Source: Betaproteobacteria bacterium (GTDB lineage: Bacteria > Pseudomonadota > Gammaproteobacteria > Burkholderiales > Rhodocyclaceae). Taken from it: 40,629 nt of DNA. The stretch lies in assembly GCA_009777925.1 (NCBI GenBank), contig WRKX01000009.1, forward strand, positions 1 through 40,629. Direction: 5' to 3'. Both the position numbers and the translations under genes were made by a program. Each line of letters starts with the position of its first letter. Within the stretch, counting starts at the first letter, position 1. The notes under the pieces were generated by a model. The model saw only the letters and a list, made by a program, of their open reading frames with translations. It had not been told where the DNA came from and made no database searches. Below are positions 21,188-32,005 of this stretch, in pieces.

Positions 21188-21820
21188 TCAGGGATGCCAG
21201 CGCACAAAATTGGACAACAACATCAGACCATCCCGCGCGCTTTTTTCCGGGTGAAACTGCACGGCGAAAATATTATCCTTAGCCACGGCTGCCGTAAAGC
21301 GAAAGCCGTACTCACAACTGCCAAGCGACAAGGATACATCTTCCAGCGCAATGTAGTAGCTATGCACGAAGTAAAAACGCGCGTTATCGGCAATCCCCCC
21401 CCAGAGCGGATGGGACGCTTCCTGCCTGACCGGGTTCCAGCCCATATGCGGCACTTTCAGACGCCCGCCGTCAAGGGCGCGCATCGTATGCGGGAAACGC
21501 ACAACTCGTCCTGCAAAGCAGTCAAGCCCCGGCGAATCGCCTTCTTCACTGTGCGAAAACAGCATTTGCAACCCAATGCAAATGCCAAGAAAAGGTTTGC
21601 TCGCCGCCGCCGCCAATACAGCCTCGCGCAAATCGCGGCGGGCAAGTTCCGCCATGCAATCCGGCATAGCGCCCTGGCCGGGGAAAACGACCCGTTCCGC
21701 CCGCGCCACCTCCGCCGGACAGGAAGTCACCACGATTTCATGCCCTGCCGCAACTTTGCTCAATGCTTGCGCGACCGAGCGCAGATTTCCCATGCCATAG
21801 TCAATAATGGCAATGCTCAT
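21188..21820 (-). CDS. hisH: Imidazole glycerol phosphate synthase subunit HisH
   Basis: [46 protein letters not shown]. Confidence 0.97.
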   Translation of the reverse strand: MSIAIIDYGMGNLRSVAQALSKVAAGHEIVVTSCPAEVARAERVVFPGQGAMPDCMAELARRDLREAVLAAAASKPFLGICIGLQMLFSHSEEGDSPGLDCFAGRVVRFPHTMRALDGGRLKVPHMGWNPVRQEASHPLWGGIADNARFYFVHSYYIALEDVSLSLGSCEYGFRFTAAVAKDNIFAVQFHPEKSARDGLMLLSNFVRWHP

Positions 21821-22407
21821 GCAAGCGTGCCCTTGGTTGAGGGAATCACGCCCACGCCGCGCGGGTCAGGCATAACCGCCAGCGAAAGAGCGCGAGCAAA
21901 CGCCTTGAAAATGCTTTCTATCTGATGGTGGGTATTTTTCCCTTTGAGGTTGTCAATATGCAAAGTAAGCCCCGCGTGATTTGCCAACGCGCGGAAAAAC
22001 TCCTCGATCAACTCAGTATCCAGTTGCCCGACCGAGGCGCGGAAAAACTCCACCGCCATGAAAAGCCCGGGACGCCCGGAAAGATCAACCACCACCCTCG
22101 ATAGCGACTCGTCCAGCGGCACACAGGCGTGTCCGTAACGGTTCAGCCCTTTTTTGTCCCCGACCGCCTGGGTGATCGCCTGCCCCAACGCAATACCTAC
22201 ATCCTCTACGGTATGGTGCGCGTCAACCATCAGGTCGCCTGTAGCTTCGATCTCCAGATCGAACTGTCCATGTCTGGCAATCTGATCCAGCATATGATCC
22301 AGAAAGGGAACGCCGGTCGCCAGATGAGCCTTTCCCGAACCATCCAGATCAAGACGAACCCGAATCCGGGTCTCCAGCGTATTGCGATTGATTTCAGCCT
22401 GGCGCAT
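21817..22407 (-). CDS. hisB: Imidazoleglycerol-phosphate dehydratase
   Basis: [41 protein letters not shown], 4-bp overlap with hisH. Confidence 0.97.
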   Translation of the reverse strand: MRQAEINRNTLETRIRVRLDLDGSGKAHLATGVPFLDHMLDQIARHGQFDLEIEATGDLMVDAHHTVEDVGIALGQAITQAVGDKKGLNRYGHACVPLDESLSRVVVDLSGRPGLFMAVEFFRASVGQLDTELIEEFFRALANHAGLTLHIDNLKGKNTHHQIESIFKAFARALSLAVMPDPRGVGVIPSTKGTLA

Positions 22408-22422
22408 GGCAATCTTTCAGAA

Positions 22423-22953
22423 TTAAGAAGAAGTGTCGGGAACCTCTGTCGGCAGAGGCGCGCCCTGGGTATTCGGAACCGGGATGGCATTGACTGGCGG
22501 GATGGCAGCCGCGCCGGAAGGCGATAAGGGCAGAGGGATAGGAACAGGCCCGACGGGCGCTTCTACCGCGCTTTCACTTGTATTGTCTGCGTCTCCCGTA
22601 CTCTCTGCCGCTTTCTTTTTCTTTTTGCCGGAATCGGGCGGCGCAGGGGGAAGCAATGGCGGGATGGTATCCAGATTGTTCTCCCGCATATAGGCGTCCA
22701 TATCCAGCCAGCCGGAAAATACCGCTTCCTTCGGAACCCAGGTATAAATGGAATAGCAATCCTCAATGGCGCGTCCGGACTGGCGACACCCGCCGCCGAC
22801 CGCCTTGCCTTCGGCTTCCAGCCGCGCCTCTTTGCGGGAAGATGTCTCCACGCCCAACGCGCCGCTCAACTGGTCACAGCCGACAAGCACAGGCAGCAGC
22901 AACAGCATAAGCGCGAACCAGGAGAGACTAAATGAACAATGCTCTGCTTTCAT
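22423..22953 (-). CDS. Pro-rich lipoprotein, unknown
   Basis: MKAEHCSFSLSWFALMLLLLPVLVGCDQLSG lipobox. Confidence 0.7.
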   Translation of the reverse strand: MKAEHCSFSLSWFALMLLLLPVLVGCDQLSGALGVETSSRKEARLEAEGKAVGGGCRQSGRAIEDCYSIYTWVPKEAVFSGWLDMDAYMRENNLDTIPPLLPPAPPDSGKKKKKAAESTGDADNTSESAVEAPVGPVPIPLPLSPSGAAAIPPVNAIPVPNTQGAPLPTEVPDTSS

Positions 22954-23073
22954 AGGGCGCAATTCTCCCACATCATCGTATCTATGTCGCAATTCCGTTG
23001 AGTCATGTCGTTCTCCCTGCCGTGTTCCTGTTGCAATCATCTTTCTATTTATGGCGCGTATAATTCATATCCC

Positions 23074-24549
23074 ATGAACAGCCATACTAACCCGCCGGCG
23101 GGCGAAACCCCGCCACCCGTCTTCACTGCGCTCGGTCTTGTGCCGGAATTGTTGCAGGCCGTCGCTGACGCCGGTTATACGACGCCGACGCCGATTCAGG
23201 TACAGGCTATTCCGCTTGTTCTTGCCGGACAGGACATCATGGGCGGCGCGCAGACCGGAACCGGCAAAACCGCCGCTTTCACCCTCCCCATTCTGCAACG
23301 CCTCCTTCCTTTCGCCAATTCCAGCCCTTCGCCAGCGCGACATCCTGTCCGGGCGCTGGTGCTGACACCAACCAGGGAATTGGCTTTGCAGGTTTTCGAG
23401 TCAATCAGGACTTACGCCAAATATACGCCGCTACGCGCCATGTGCGCCTTTGGCGGCGTCGACATCAAGCCGCAAACCGCCGAACTTAGGCAGGGCGTGG
23501 AAATTCTGGTGGCAACACCCGGAAGACTTCTCGATCATGTCGAGCAAAAAAGCGTGCATTTCAACGAGGTTATGGCGCTGGTGCTGGACGAAGCCGACCG
23601 GATGCTGGACATGGGTTTTATCCCGGACATCAAGCGCATCATGAATCTGCTGCCCCAGAAGCGGCAGAGCCTCCTTTTTTCCGCCACCTTTTCCGAAGAA
23701 ATCAAGCGTCTCGCCGATTCCATCCTGCAAGCGCCGGTATTGATCGAGGTTGCGCGGCGCAATCAGGTTTCGGAAACGGTAACGCACCGCGTATATCCGG
23801 TTGCCGAAGGTAAAAAACGCCAGCTTCTCATTCATCTTTTGGAGACCGACGAAATCCGGCAATGTATTGTCTTTACCCGTACCAGACAGGATTGCGCGCG
23901 GCTGGCGCGTGAGTTGGAACGCGCCAGGTTCAGCGCGAACGCCATCCACGGCGACAAAACCCAGAGCGAACGCTTGAAAGCTCTGGATTCCTTCAAGAGC
24001 GGAGAAACAAGGGTGCTGGTCGCTACGGATGTTGCGGCGCGTGGGCTGGACATTGAAGACCTGCCCTATGTCATCAATTATGAATTGCCGCATGTGCCGG
24101 AAGACTATGTGCATCGCATTGGCAGAACCGGACGCGCGGGAAGGAGCGGGCAAGCCATTTCCCTCGTTTCTCCCCCGGAATTTTTATATCTTGCCGAAAT
24201 CGAAAAGCTGATTAAATTCAGGATTGAGCAAGTCATGCTTCCCGGCTTCACGCCTGAGTATGAGACGGCGCTTCAGGAGCGGAGCAAGCGCCCGGATCGG
24301 GGCAAGCGCCCGGCAAGGGCTGACAAAGCCGCGCATACGGAGCGTGTAAAACGTCCCGATAAAAACATGATCGCCGCGGACGGCTTTGATTTCTCCAAGC
24401 CTTACATCCCCAAGCTCGCGGCAGCGGACGAGAGCATACCTTCCGAAAACGCCCCTGCCTTTGCTCGCCCTACCGGCCACCCGCCCCTGAAAAAACCCAT
24501 ACGCCCGGTTGCCGCCCTGCTCGGCGGTCTGGGAAGGAAAACACGCTAA
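23074..24549 (+). CDS. rhlE: DEAD-box RNA helicase (RhlE-like)
   Basis: GAQTGTGKTAAFTLPIL, DEADRMLDMGF, SAT, HRIGRTGRAGRSG. Confidence 0.93.
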   Translation: MNSHTNPPAGETPPPVFTALGLVPELLQAVADAGYTTPTPIQVQAIPLVLAGQDIMGGAQTGTGKTAAFTLPILQRLLPFANSSPSPARHPVRALVLTPTRELALQVFESIRTYAKYTPLRAMCAFGGVDIKPQTAELRQGVEILVATPGRLLDHVEQKSVHFNEVMALVLDEADRMLDMGFIPDIKRIMNLLPQKRQSLLFSATFSEEIKRLADSILQAPVLIEVARRNQVSETVTHRVYPVAEGKKRQLLIHLLETDEIRQCIVFTRTRQDCARLARELERARFSANAIHGDKTQSERLKALDSFKSGETRVLVATDVAARGLDIEDLPYVINYELPHVPEDYVHRIGRTGRAGRSGQAISLVSPPEFLYLAEIEKLIKFRIEQVMLPGFTPEYETALQERSKRPDRGKRPARADKAAHTERVKRPDKNMIAADGFDFSKPYIPKLAAADESIPSENAPAFARPTGHPPLKKPIRPVAALLGGLGRKTR

Positions 24550-24592
24550 TCGCTGAAATAACCGCATGATCCTGGCCTATCAAGGAATCACC

Positions 24593-25510
24593 ATGACCCG
24601 CCTTATTTCCATGCTCTCCTTACTCTTGCTTTTGGGTGTTATGCCGTTTGTAGCGCACGCGCAGGAACAGGATTACGGTAGCTTGCCCCTGCCTGAATTG
24701 ACGCAAATGGCAGAAGCGGGGGATGCGGAAGCCCAGTTTCATCTTGGGCGCAGGTACTACGAAGGGCAAGGTGTGCCAAAGAGTTTTCCACAGGCAGTCA
24801 ATTGGTATCGCAAAGCGGCGAAACAAGGAAATGCGACGGCACAGTACAACTTGGGGAACATGTATGCAAAGGGACAAGGTGTGTCGTATGATGAACAGGC
24901 GTTTATCAATTGGTATCGCAAGGCTGCGGAGCAGGGGAATGCGGATGCTCAGTACAAATTGGGGGACATGTATTATTGGGGGTGGCATGTGTCACAGTCT
25001 TTTCGAGAGGCTTTCAATTGGTATCGCAAGGTGGCAGAACAGGGAAATGCGGATGCTCAATACGATTTAGGTCTCATGTATGACAATGGGCGGGGTGTTT
25101 CACAGGATTACAAAGAAGCGGTCAATTGGTATCACAAGGCGGCAGAACAGGGGAACGCGAATGCCCAAGGCAACCTGGGATACATGTATGCCAATGGGCG
25201 AGGTGTTTCACAGGATTATGAAGAAGCGGCCAATTGGTATCGCAAGGCTGCGGAGCAGGGAAATGCTTATGGTCAGAATAGCTTGGGGACACTATATCAT
25301 AGTGGTCATGGCATGCCGAAGGACATCGTACTGGCCTACGCGCTTTACAGCCTTGCGATAGCAGGAGGAAGCAAGGACGCTGCGAATAATCGCAACCTGA
25401 TTGCCAAGCAGATGACAGGCGCGCAAATTGAGGAAGGCAGGGCTATCTCGGTCCGATGGCGACCAGGCCAGCCTTTACCGACCAGCAGTAAAACAGGCGG
25501 TTCCAGGTAA
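24593..25510 (+). CDS. Exported Sel1-repeat protein
   Basis: Signal peptide MTRLISMLSLLLLLGVMPFVAHAQ; tandem ~36-aa Sel1 repeats (ANWYRKAAEQGNADAQYNLGxMYxxGxGVSQD). Confidence 0.9.
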   Translation: MTRLISMLSLLLLLGVMPFVAHAQEQDYGSLPLPELTQMAEAGDAEAQFHLGRRYYEGQGVPKSFPQAVNWYRKAAKQGNATAQYNLGNMYAKGQGVSYDEQAFINWYRKAAEQGNADAQYKLGDMYYWGWHVSQSFREAFNWYRKVAEQGNADAQYDLGLMYDNGRGVSQDYKEAVNWYHKAAEQGNANAQGNLGYMYANGRGVSQDYEEAANWYRKAAEQGNAYGQNSLGTLYHSGHGMPKDIVLAYALYSLAIAGGSKDAANNRNLIAKQMTGAQIEEGRAISVRWRPGQPLPTSSKTGGSR

Positions 25511-25534
25511 GCTGGGTGATTTTCCGGCAATTCC

Positions 25535-25612
25535 CTTGCTCATTCGCCCCTGAAAAAAACCATGCGTCCGTTTGCCGCCCTGCGCGGTTATTTGAGAAGA
25601 AAAACACGATGA
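25535..25612 (+). pseudogene. Relic of rhlE 3' end between the two sel1 genes
   Basis: Encodes PLKKTMRPFAALRGYLRRKTR* versus RhlE tail PLKKPIRPVAALLGGLGRKTR*. Confidence 0.85.
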
Positions 25613-25655
25613 TTGCTATAATGGCGGCATGATTTTCGATTAACAAGGAATCATC

Positions 25656-26354
25656 ATGACCCGCCTCCCTGCTTCCGTATTTCTTGTTTTGTTGTTTGGC
25701 ATTCAACTCGTGGCCTGTACGACAGAACCGGATCAAAATAACTTGTCTCTGCCCAAATTGACGCAAAAGGCAGAGGCAGGGGACGCAGAAGCCCAGTTTT
25801 ATCTTGGGTTCAAATATTACAACGGACAAGATGTGCCGCAGGACCTTCGTCAGGCTGCCGCCTGGTTTCAAAAAGCGGCAGAACAAGGAGATGTGATAGC
25901 GCAGTTCAACCTGGGGGTCATGTACGAAAATGGACAAGGCGTATCCCGGAATTCCCAGCAGGCAATCAGTTGGTATCGCAGGGCGGCAGAACAGGGACAC
26001 GCCTCCGCCCAGTACAACCTGGGAATCATGTATGAAAATGGAGATGGCGTGCCGCAGGATTACCAGCAGTCCGCCAGTTGGTATCGCAAGGCGGCGGAGC
26101 AGGAAGACAGGTCTGCCCAGTTTAACCTGGGGAACATGTATAACGAGGGACGAGGCGTGCCGCAGGATACTGTGCTGGCCTATGCTCTTCTCAACCTTGC
26201 AGCGGCAGATAGAGACGCGGAATTCATAAGGAGCCGTAACCTTGCCGCCGAAGACATGACGCCCGAACAAATTGAGGAAGGAGACACTATCGCAAGCCAG
26301 TGGCGCCCCGGCCAGCCTTTGCCGACCAGCAGCAGAACAGGCATTTTCAGGTAA
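25656..26354 (+). CDS. Sel1-repeat lipoprotein, paralog of preceding gene
   Basis: MTRLPASVFLVLLFGIQLVACTTEP lipobox; Sel1 repeats; similar C-terminal tail RPGQPLPTSSRTGIFR. Confidence 0.9.
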   Translation: MTRLPASVFLVLLFGIQLVACTTEPDQNNLSLPKLTQKAEAGDAEAQFYLGFKYYNGQDVPQDLRQAAAWFQKAAEQGDVIAQFNLGVMYENGQGVSRNSQQAISWYRRAAEQGHASAQYNLGIMYENGDGVPQDYQQSASWYRKAAEQEDRSAQFNLGNMYNEGRGVPQDTVLAYALLNLAAADRDAEFIRSRNLAAEDMTPEQIEEGDTIASQWRPGQPLPTSSRTGIFR

Positions 26355-26466
26355 GCTAATTCGATAACGCGCCTGGGGTGAGCGCCTTGCGCATACGCCA
26401 ATTTAATTGTCATTCCAGCGCAGGCGCGTTGCTGTCCTCTCAGTCGCTTACAGCGAGTCGCTACAC

Positions 26467-27453
26467 TCAAACCAAACTCTTTTCCAGACTTCTGACCTCT
26501 GCTTCGCTCAGTTCCAGGCAACGCCCACGTTTCAAGCGCGAAGGCAGCAGGAAAGGACCGTAACGAACCCTGATTAACCGGCTCACCTTGCAGCCGACCG
26601 CTTCAAACAGGCGGCGCACTTCGCGGTTGCGCCCTTCGTGGAGACTTACCCGATACCAACGGTTCGCGCCTTCGCCGCCCGCTTCTTCCAGACTTGCAAA
26701 GGCCGCTTCCCCGTCTTCCAGCATGACGCCATTTCGCAGCCGCGTTTTCGCTTCCTCAGTCAGTTCGCCCAATACGCGGGCTGCGTATTCACGCAACAGG
26801 TTTGCGGAAGGGTGCATCAGCCGATTGGCCAATTCGCCGGAATTCGTAAACAGCAAAAGACCTGAGGTATTGATGTCCAGCCGCCCTACTGCCACCCAGC
26901 GTTCGCCGCGCAAGCGCGGCAAAGCGTCAAAGACGCTCTGCCGCCCTCCCGGATCACGTCTGGATACTATTTCGCCTTCCGGCTTGTGGTAGAGCAAAAC
27001 ACGCGCAGGCTTATCGGAAAAACGCAGCGTTACCAGCCGTCCGCCAACCTTGACCCTATCGCCGGGAAAAACGCTCATGCCGATTTCCGCCATCTTGCCA
27101 TTTATCTCTACCTTGCCGTCGGCAATCCAGGCTTCCATTTCCCGCCTTGAGCCAAGCCCCGCCCTGGCAAGCGCCTTGTGCAGCCGCTCGCCCTCCGTTT
27201 TGGGGCGCTCCGCGCTGTTTTGCCGCTTTTGGTGGTCTACACGCGATGGTTGACCCGGCCTGTCAGAAGCGCGTCTGCCCTTGCGTCCTTCTTCCCTCGC
27301 CGGCATATCCTTTCCCCGGCCTGGATTGCGAAAGGGCGGTTTTTTGCCACCGCCCGGTTCCGCTGGCGCAACAGGACGCGCAGTACCAGCGCGTCCCACG
27401 GCGTTTTTGGCGCTTCGCTTATTCTGTCCCAACGGTTTGCTCTTGCAGCTCAT
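26467..27453 (-). CDS. rluB: 23S rRNA pseudouridine synthase RluB
   Basis: S4 domain; [45 protein letters not shown]. Confidence 0.93.
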   Translation of the reverse strand: MSCKSKPLGQNKRSAKNAVGRAGTARPVAPAEPGGGKKPPFRNPGRGKDMPAREEGRKGRRASDRPGQPSRVDHQKRQNSAERPKTEGERLHKALARAGLGSRREMEAWIADGKVEINGKMAEIGMSVFPGDRVKVGGRLVTLRFSDKPARVLLYHKPEGEIVSRRDPGGRQSVFDALPRLRGERWVAVGRLDINTSGLLLFTNSGELANRLMHPSANLLREYAARVLGELTEEAKTRLRNGVMLEDGEAAFASLEEAGGEGANRWYRVSLHEGRNREVRRLFEAVGCKVSRLIRVRYGPFLLPSRLKRGRCLELSEAEVRSLEKSLV

Positions 27454-28048
27454 CGTGTGCCTCCACCCCGGCGGACGCCGGTTCTAAAAGGGATGGGTTA
27501 AACCAGTCCGGGTTTATCGTTTCCAGCGCTGGCAGCTCGCTCACGGCGCGTAGCCCCAGATCATCCAAAAACTGCCGGGTGGTTGCGTAAAGTGCAGGAC
27601 GCCCCGGCGTTTCCCTGTGTCCCACCACATCAATCCAGCCGCGCTCTTCAAGGGCGCGAATGGCGCTGCTGTTTACCGCCACGCCGCGTATTTCCTCAAT
27701 GTCGCCGCGCGTCACTGGCTGGCGATAGGCAATGATAGCCAGTGTTTCCAGAGTCACGCGGGAATATTTTGGCGGCTTTTCAGGATATATGCGTTCCAGA
27801 TACGGCATGAATTCCGCCCGGGCGCGAAAACGCCAACCGGAAGCAAGACACACAAGTTCAATGGGGCTGCCTTTTTCTGCCCAATCAGCGCGAATCGTCT
27901 CCAGACAGTTACGCAAAACTCCATTATCCAGCCGTCCATCAAACATTTTTTTCAGGTCGTCCAGAGAAAGCGCCTCCCGCGCCGTCAGAAGCGCCGCCTC
28001 CAGAATCGCCTTGAAGGGTTCAGGCCGGATCGCCTCAAACGCTTCCAT
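27419..28048 (-). CDS. scpB: Segregation and condensation protein B
   Basis: [45 protein letters not shown]. Confidence 0.95.
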   Translation of the reverse strand: MEAFEAIRPEPFKAILEAALLTAREALSLDDLKKMFDGRLDNGVLRNCLETIRADWAEKGSPIELVCLASGWRFRARAEFMPYLERIYPEKPPKYSRVTLETLAIIAYRQPVTRGDIEEIRGVAVNSSAIRALEERGWIDVVGHRETPGRPALYATTRQFLDDLGLRAVSELPALETINPDWFNPSLLEPASAGVEAHDELQEQTVGTE

Positions 28049-28910
28049 TTTTCGCTCTTTCCATATCTGAAATTTCCATCTCTGAAGTTTCCATTTCTGA
28101 AACCTGCCTAAGATAAATTGGCGCAAATGGTTCCGTTTGTATGATGTCAATCAGTTGTTCCCGCATCAATTCCAAAAGGGCAATAAAATGCACAATCAAT
28201 ACAGACACTCCCATTTCCGGCGTAAAAAGGCTTGCGAACGGCACATAACCGCCCTTCTCTTTCAGGACGCGCAGGATGATTCCCATGTGTTCGCGTACCG
28301 AGAGTTCTTCCCGGCGGATAGCGTGATGTCTGGTCAGACTGGCCTGCCGCAAAATGTTGCGCCAGGCGTTTTCCAGATCGTTCAGCCGCACTTCCGGGTA
28401 ACGCTTGACCAGCGTCTTTTCTACCCAGGATTCTACCCAGAGAAAATCCCTTCCCGCCTGTTCATGCGCGTCAATTTTCCCTGCCGCGCGGCGAATCTGC
28501 TCATATTCCAGCAAGCGCCGCGCCAGTTCCGCGCGGGGGTCTCCCGCATCCTCGTCGCCTTCCGCCCTGGGACGCGGCAGGAGCATCCTTGACTTGATTT
28601 CAATCAGGGTTGCCGCCATGACCAGATACTCGGCAGCCAATTCCAGATTCGCCGCCCGCATGGCTTCGACATATTCCAGATATTGCCTGGTTAAGGGAAC
28701 CATCGGAATATCGAGAATATCAATGTTGGCGCGGCGAATCAGGTACAGCAGAAAATCCAACGGCCCCTCAAACGCCTCCAGCATGATCTCCAGCGCGTCC
28801 GGCGGAATGTAAAGATCAAGCGGAAATTCGGCAAGCGGTTGCCCATATATCCGCGCAATAACCGGAACTTCCTTGCGGGAAGCGGCCTCTTCACGAACAG
28901 TATCCAGCAT
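28035..28910 (-). CDS. scpA: Segregation and condensation protein A
   Basis: [39 protein letters not shown]-terminal pentapeptide repeats. Confidence 0.94.
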   Translation of the reverse strand: MLDTVREEAASRKEVPVIARIYGQPLAEFPLDLYIPPDALEIMLEAFEGPLDFLLYLIRRANIDILDIPMVPLTRQYLEYVEAMRAANLELAAEYLVMAATLIEIKSRMLLPRPRAEGDEDAGDPRAELARRLLEYEQIRRAAGKIDAHEQAGRDFLWVESWVEKTLVKRYPEVRLNDLENAWRNILRQASLTRHHAIRREELSVREHMGIILRVLKEKGGYVPFASLFTPEMGVSVLIVHFIALLELMREQLIDIIQTEPFAPIYLRQVSEMETSEMEISDMERAKNGSV

Positions 28911-28920
28911 GAACAACGGC

Positions 28921-31029
28921 TCAGGCGAGAGAGAGCGTATTTTTAGCCGGATTGCCTGCGGCTTTGGCGGGATTCCTGGCCGGCTCATTCACCTCGGTCT
29001 TTACCGCCGCTTTTACCACTCCTGCCTTCCTCGCTTCCCTTACCATTTTCGCCGCCTTTTCCGCTGTCTCTTTGCCATGTTCCTCCACCAGCAGGTTTTC
29101 CAGTTTAAGCAGTACTTGCAGGGTTTCGTGGATATGATCCACTTCCGTGATTTGCTGTTCGAGGTCCTGCCGCAGTCCTTCCAATTCCTCAATCCGCTCT
29201 TCCAGGGTTTCGCTGGCCTGATGGATGCGCCGGATACTTTCCAGCCGCCGCTTCAAGTAAAGTTGATGCTCGCGCACCTGCGTTTCCATCGGCGCCATGA
29301 TGATCTTCAACCAGTTTTCCGCATCCCAGTTGGCGCGTTCAAAAATCCTCTGGGTTTGCGCGGCGACTTCCGAGAAGAAACGCTGGACAATGTTTTTCTT
29401 CTCGCTGGTCAACAACTGAACCGCCGAATTCAGGTGTTCATTGCACCAGCCATGCAGACGCTTTAACTCATGCGCATAGGCGTTGACCGAAAAAGCGACC
29501 GGCGCGGAAAAGCGAAGTCCCTGTTCCACCGTCAACCGCTTATAGACCGCGCGCATCATTTCCTGGATTTCAACAACTCCCTTGTCCGCCTTTTTCAGCC
29601 GCTCTTCGACATCAATAAAAAAGCTCTCCATGACCCCGGAAATCTGACGGGAAAAGTGCGCCGCCAGCATTTTTTCTTTTCGCCTGCCGATAAGGGCGCG
29701 CAGGGAATCCACGCTCAAATCCTTCAAAAGCCGGTTGGTCAGGGTGGAAAAGACGCTACGCACCGCGTGGTAATGTTGCAGGCCGGATTCAAATTCTTCC
29801 TTCTCGGCCTTGATTTTGCCCATCATGTACTCAACCACGCCCTTGTTTTTACCACGCAGGTCGCCCAATTCCGTCAATTGTTCGGCCAATCCCTGCAAAC
29901 GGCCTTCCAGCACGTTACGAACCTGGGTATACACTTCGCCAAATTCAACCTCCGCATCCTCGCGGACGATTTCATGCTTGGATGGAATCAACTCAAAGGA
30001 AAGCGCATTCTCAAGCTGCGGCAAGCGGCTTTTCAGGAGCAAGCGATAATCCTGATTAACCTTGGCGACCAGTCCCTTTTGCGCCGAAACCGGGAAAATC
30101 TGCGCCTTGTTCAATTCGAGAATTTCCGCGCAGGAACGCGACTGGCGCGCAATCTCCGCTTCAATTTCCGCTTCGCTTCGCAGTTCGTCCCAAAGACCAT
30201 CAATCTTGTTCAACACCACCATGCGCCCGCGCCGCCCCTTATGCCCGCCGCCGATATGCTCACGCCAGACAATCAGATCGGATTGGGTCACCCCTGTATC
30301 AGCCGCCAGAATGAACAAAACCGCGTGCGCGTTGGGAAGAAGGGACAGAGTTAATTCCGGTTCTGAACCGATGGCGTTCAAGCCCGGCGTGTCCAGAATC
30401 ACCAGACCCTGTTCCAGCAAGGGATGGGGGAAATTGATGATGGCATGCCGCCAGCGCGGAATTTCCATCTTGCCGTCTTCGCCGAGAACGATTTCAAGAC
30501 CAGTTTCCTTTTCGCCATCCTTGTTGATGAAGCCAAGCTCGCTCGCTTCATCCGGCGTCGCCCGGACAACTTCACTCACCTGCCGGAGCGCCTGCTGCAT
30601 CTTTTCCGCCGAACTGGTATCCAGCGCCACTTCATGCCACCTGTTGCGCTGCCGCTTGTATTCGCTCACGCTGATATTGTCGGCGCGCGTCTCAATCGGC
30701 AACAGGCGTATTGCAGGCGCTTCCGCCGGGATAAACATCAATTCTGTAGGGCACATCGTCGTGCGCCCTGCCGAAGAGGGAAGAATCCGGTCGCCGTAAT
30801 CAGCAAAGAAAATGCTGTTTATCAGCTCGGATTTGCCACGGGAAAATTCCGCTACGAAGGCGACATTCAGCTTGTCTTCCCGGATACGGTCTTTTAGACG
30901 CGATAGCCTTAATTCCGTCTGCGCGTCGCTCAAATCCTGCTCGACCAGCCACTTCCGGAAACGCTCCACTACCGCGATGACCTTGTGCCGCCACTGGCTA
31001 TACGCCGCGAAACGTTGTGCGAGGGACAT
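28921..31029 (-). CDS. Dynamin-family GTPase
   Basis: AFVAEFSRGKSELINSIF (P-loop), LVILDTPGLNA, VVLNKIDGL; long coiled-coil C-terminus. Confidence 0.85.
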   Translation of the reverse strand: MSLAQRFAAYSQWRHKVIAVVERFRKWLVEQDLSDAQTELRLSRLKDRIREDKLNVAFVAEFSRGKSELINSIFFADYGDRILPSSAGRTTMCPTELMFIPAEAPAIRLLPIETRADNISVSEYKRQRNRWHEVALDTSSAEKMQQALRQVSEVVRATPDEASELGFINKDGEKETGLEIVLGEDGKMEIPRWRHAIINFPHPLLEQGLVILDTPGLNAIGSEPELTLSLLPNAHAVLFILAADTGVTQSDLIVWREHIGGGHKGRRGRMVVLNKIDGLWDELRSEAEIEAEIARQSRSCAEILELNKAQIFPVSAQKGLVAKVNQDYRLLLKSRLPQLENALSFELIPSKHEIVREDAEVEFGEVYTQVRNVLEGRLQGLAEQLTELGDLRGKNKGVVEYMMGKIKAEKEEFESGLQHYHAVRSVFSTLTNRLLKDLSVDSLRALIGRRKEKMLAAHFSRQISGVMESFFIDVEERLKKADKGVVEIQEMMRAVYKRLTVEQGLRFSAPVAFSVNAYAHELKRLHGWCNEHLNSAVQLLTSEKKNIVQRFFSEVAAQTQRIFERANWDAENWLKIIMAPMETQVREHQLYLKRRLESIRRIHQASETLEERIEELEGLRQDLEQQITEVDHIHETLQVLLKLENLLVEEHGKETAEKAAKMVREARKAGVVKAAVKTEVNEPARNPAKAAGNPAKNTLSLA

Positions 31030-31119
31030 GAAAAATCCTCCGGAAGAACAGACTGCTAATTTAACATGCCAACCGCCCAATCTGACAGATGAAAACGCAT
31101 CAGGCGCAATCATCGCCAT

Positions 31120-31827
31120 TTATGGCGAGATAAGCGAGAAAGACGCAGGCTTCAGTTGCCCGGCAGCCATGCGGAAAAGATGATACATTGCGCCCAATGC
31201 AGCATAGTCGGCGCTGACTACAGAAGCAAATTCGCTACTCATCAACAGCGGATCGTAGTCCATTATTCTGGACAGATACACATTACGGCGACCAAATAGC
31301 GCAACAATTTCTTCAGGAATACCGGCCGGAACAGGAGGATGCCTTTTGTACGGATCGCCGTAAAGCGAGAAACCGCGATCCGTGGCGGCAGCCATCGCTG
31401 TCAGGAAGCGTTCCTGATTTTCTTCCGCTATGTCACGCAATGTTGCCATCGTCGCGGGGCGAGCAGAGTAATAGCCCATTCCCCACCGGCAATGCTCCGA
31501 TGTTACCTCCAGGAAAAATGCCGGATACTCCGTCCAGTTGGGTAAGTCTCTACGAAAGGCGAACCACATTTGCGTCCGAAAAGGAGACTTGTCCTTTGAA
31601 AACCGGGTATCACGTTGCGGACGGGACAGCCTCTTAATAAGCGAGTTGTCGAGCAAAGCAATGTCAGGAGCGAGCATTTCCGCAAGCGACGCAAGGGGCG
31701 CGGCAACGTAGTGTTGATACTCTTCCCTATGCGCATTGAACCATTCTCGAGAGTTGTTGCGGCCAAGCTCCAGCAAAAAGGCAGGCAACATTTCGCCAAG
31801 CCCTTTAAAAGTTTGCATGCAATCCAT
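31120..31827 (-). CDS. DUF2461 / TIGR02453 family protein
   Basis: FLLELGRNNSREWFNAHREEYQ, RDTRFSKDKSPFRTQMWFAFRRD; start could be slightly downstream. Confidence 0.85.
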   Translation of the reverse strand: MDCMQTFKGLGEMLPAFLLELGRNNSREWFNAHREEYQHYVAAPLASLAEMLAPDIALLDNSLIKRLSRPQRDTRFSKDKSPFRTQMWFAFRRDLPNWTEYPAFFLEVTSEHCRWGMGYYSARPATMATLRDIAEENQERFLTAMAAATDRGFSLYGDPYKRHPPVPAGIPEEIVALFGRRNVYLSRIMDYDPLLMSSEFASVVSADYAALGAMYHLFRMAAGQLKPASFSLISP

Positions 31828-31876
31828 AAGAACCTGCCTTCATCATTTGTTGTGCACTGTGCCGAGCAAAAATCAG

Positions 31877-32005
31877 CGACAGGCATTCATGCCTGTCGTT
31901 CAAAACAAACAGGGAAGGGGTTTGCATCCCCTCCCCTGTTGCTACGGTCGAAACCCCGGCCTGAAGGCCGGGGTTCCAACCTTCGCGCCGCCCTGAAGGG
32001 TGGTG
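31877..32005. repeat. Array of four strong hairpins
   Basis: CGACAGGCATTCATGCCTGTCG; CAGGGAAGGGG-TTTGCAT-CCCCTCCCCTG; AACCCCGGCC-TGAA-GGCCGGGGTT; CGCCGCCC-TGAA-GGGTGGTG. Confidence 0.8.

Noticed and set aside
24620-25361. Tandem DNA repeats as possible CRISPR
   Set aside because: Repeat period ~108 bp corresponds to 36-aa Sel1 coding repeats, not repeat-spacer architecture.
25443-26270. 275-aa minus-strand repeat ORF opposite sel1 gene 2
   Set aside because: Mirror of Sel1 repeats; the forward frame has signal peptide and repeat register.
29470-30354. 294-aa plus-strand ORF opposite the dynamin-like gene
   Set aside because: Antisense to P-loop GTPase coding; low-complexity mirror translation.
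31877-32005. Hairpin cluster as CRISPR array
   Set aside because: Hairpins differ in sequence and spacing; no common direct repeat or cas genes.
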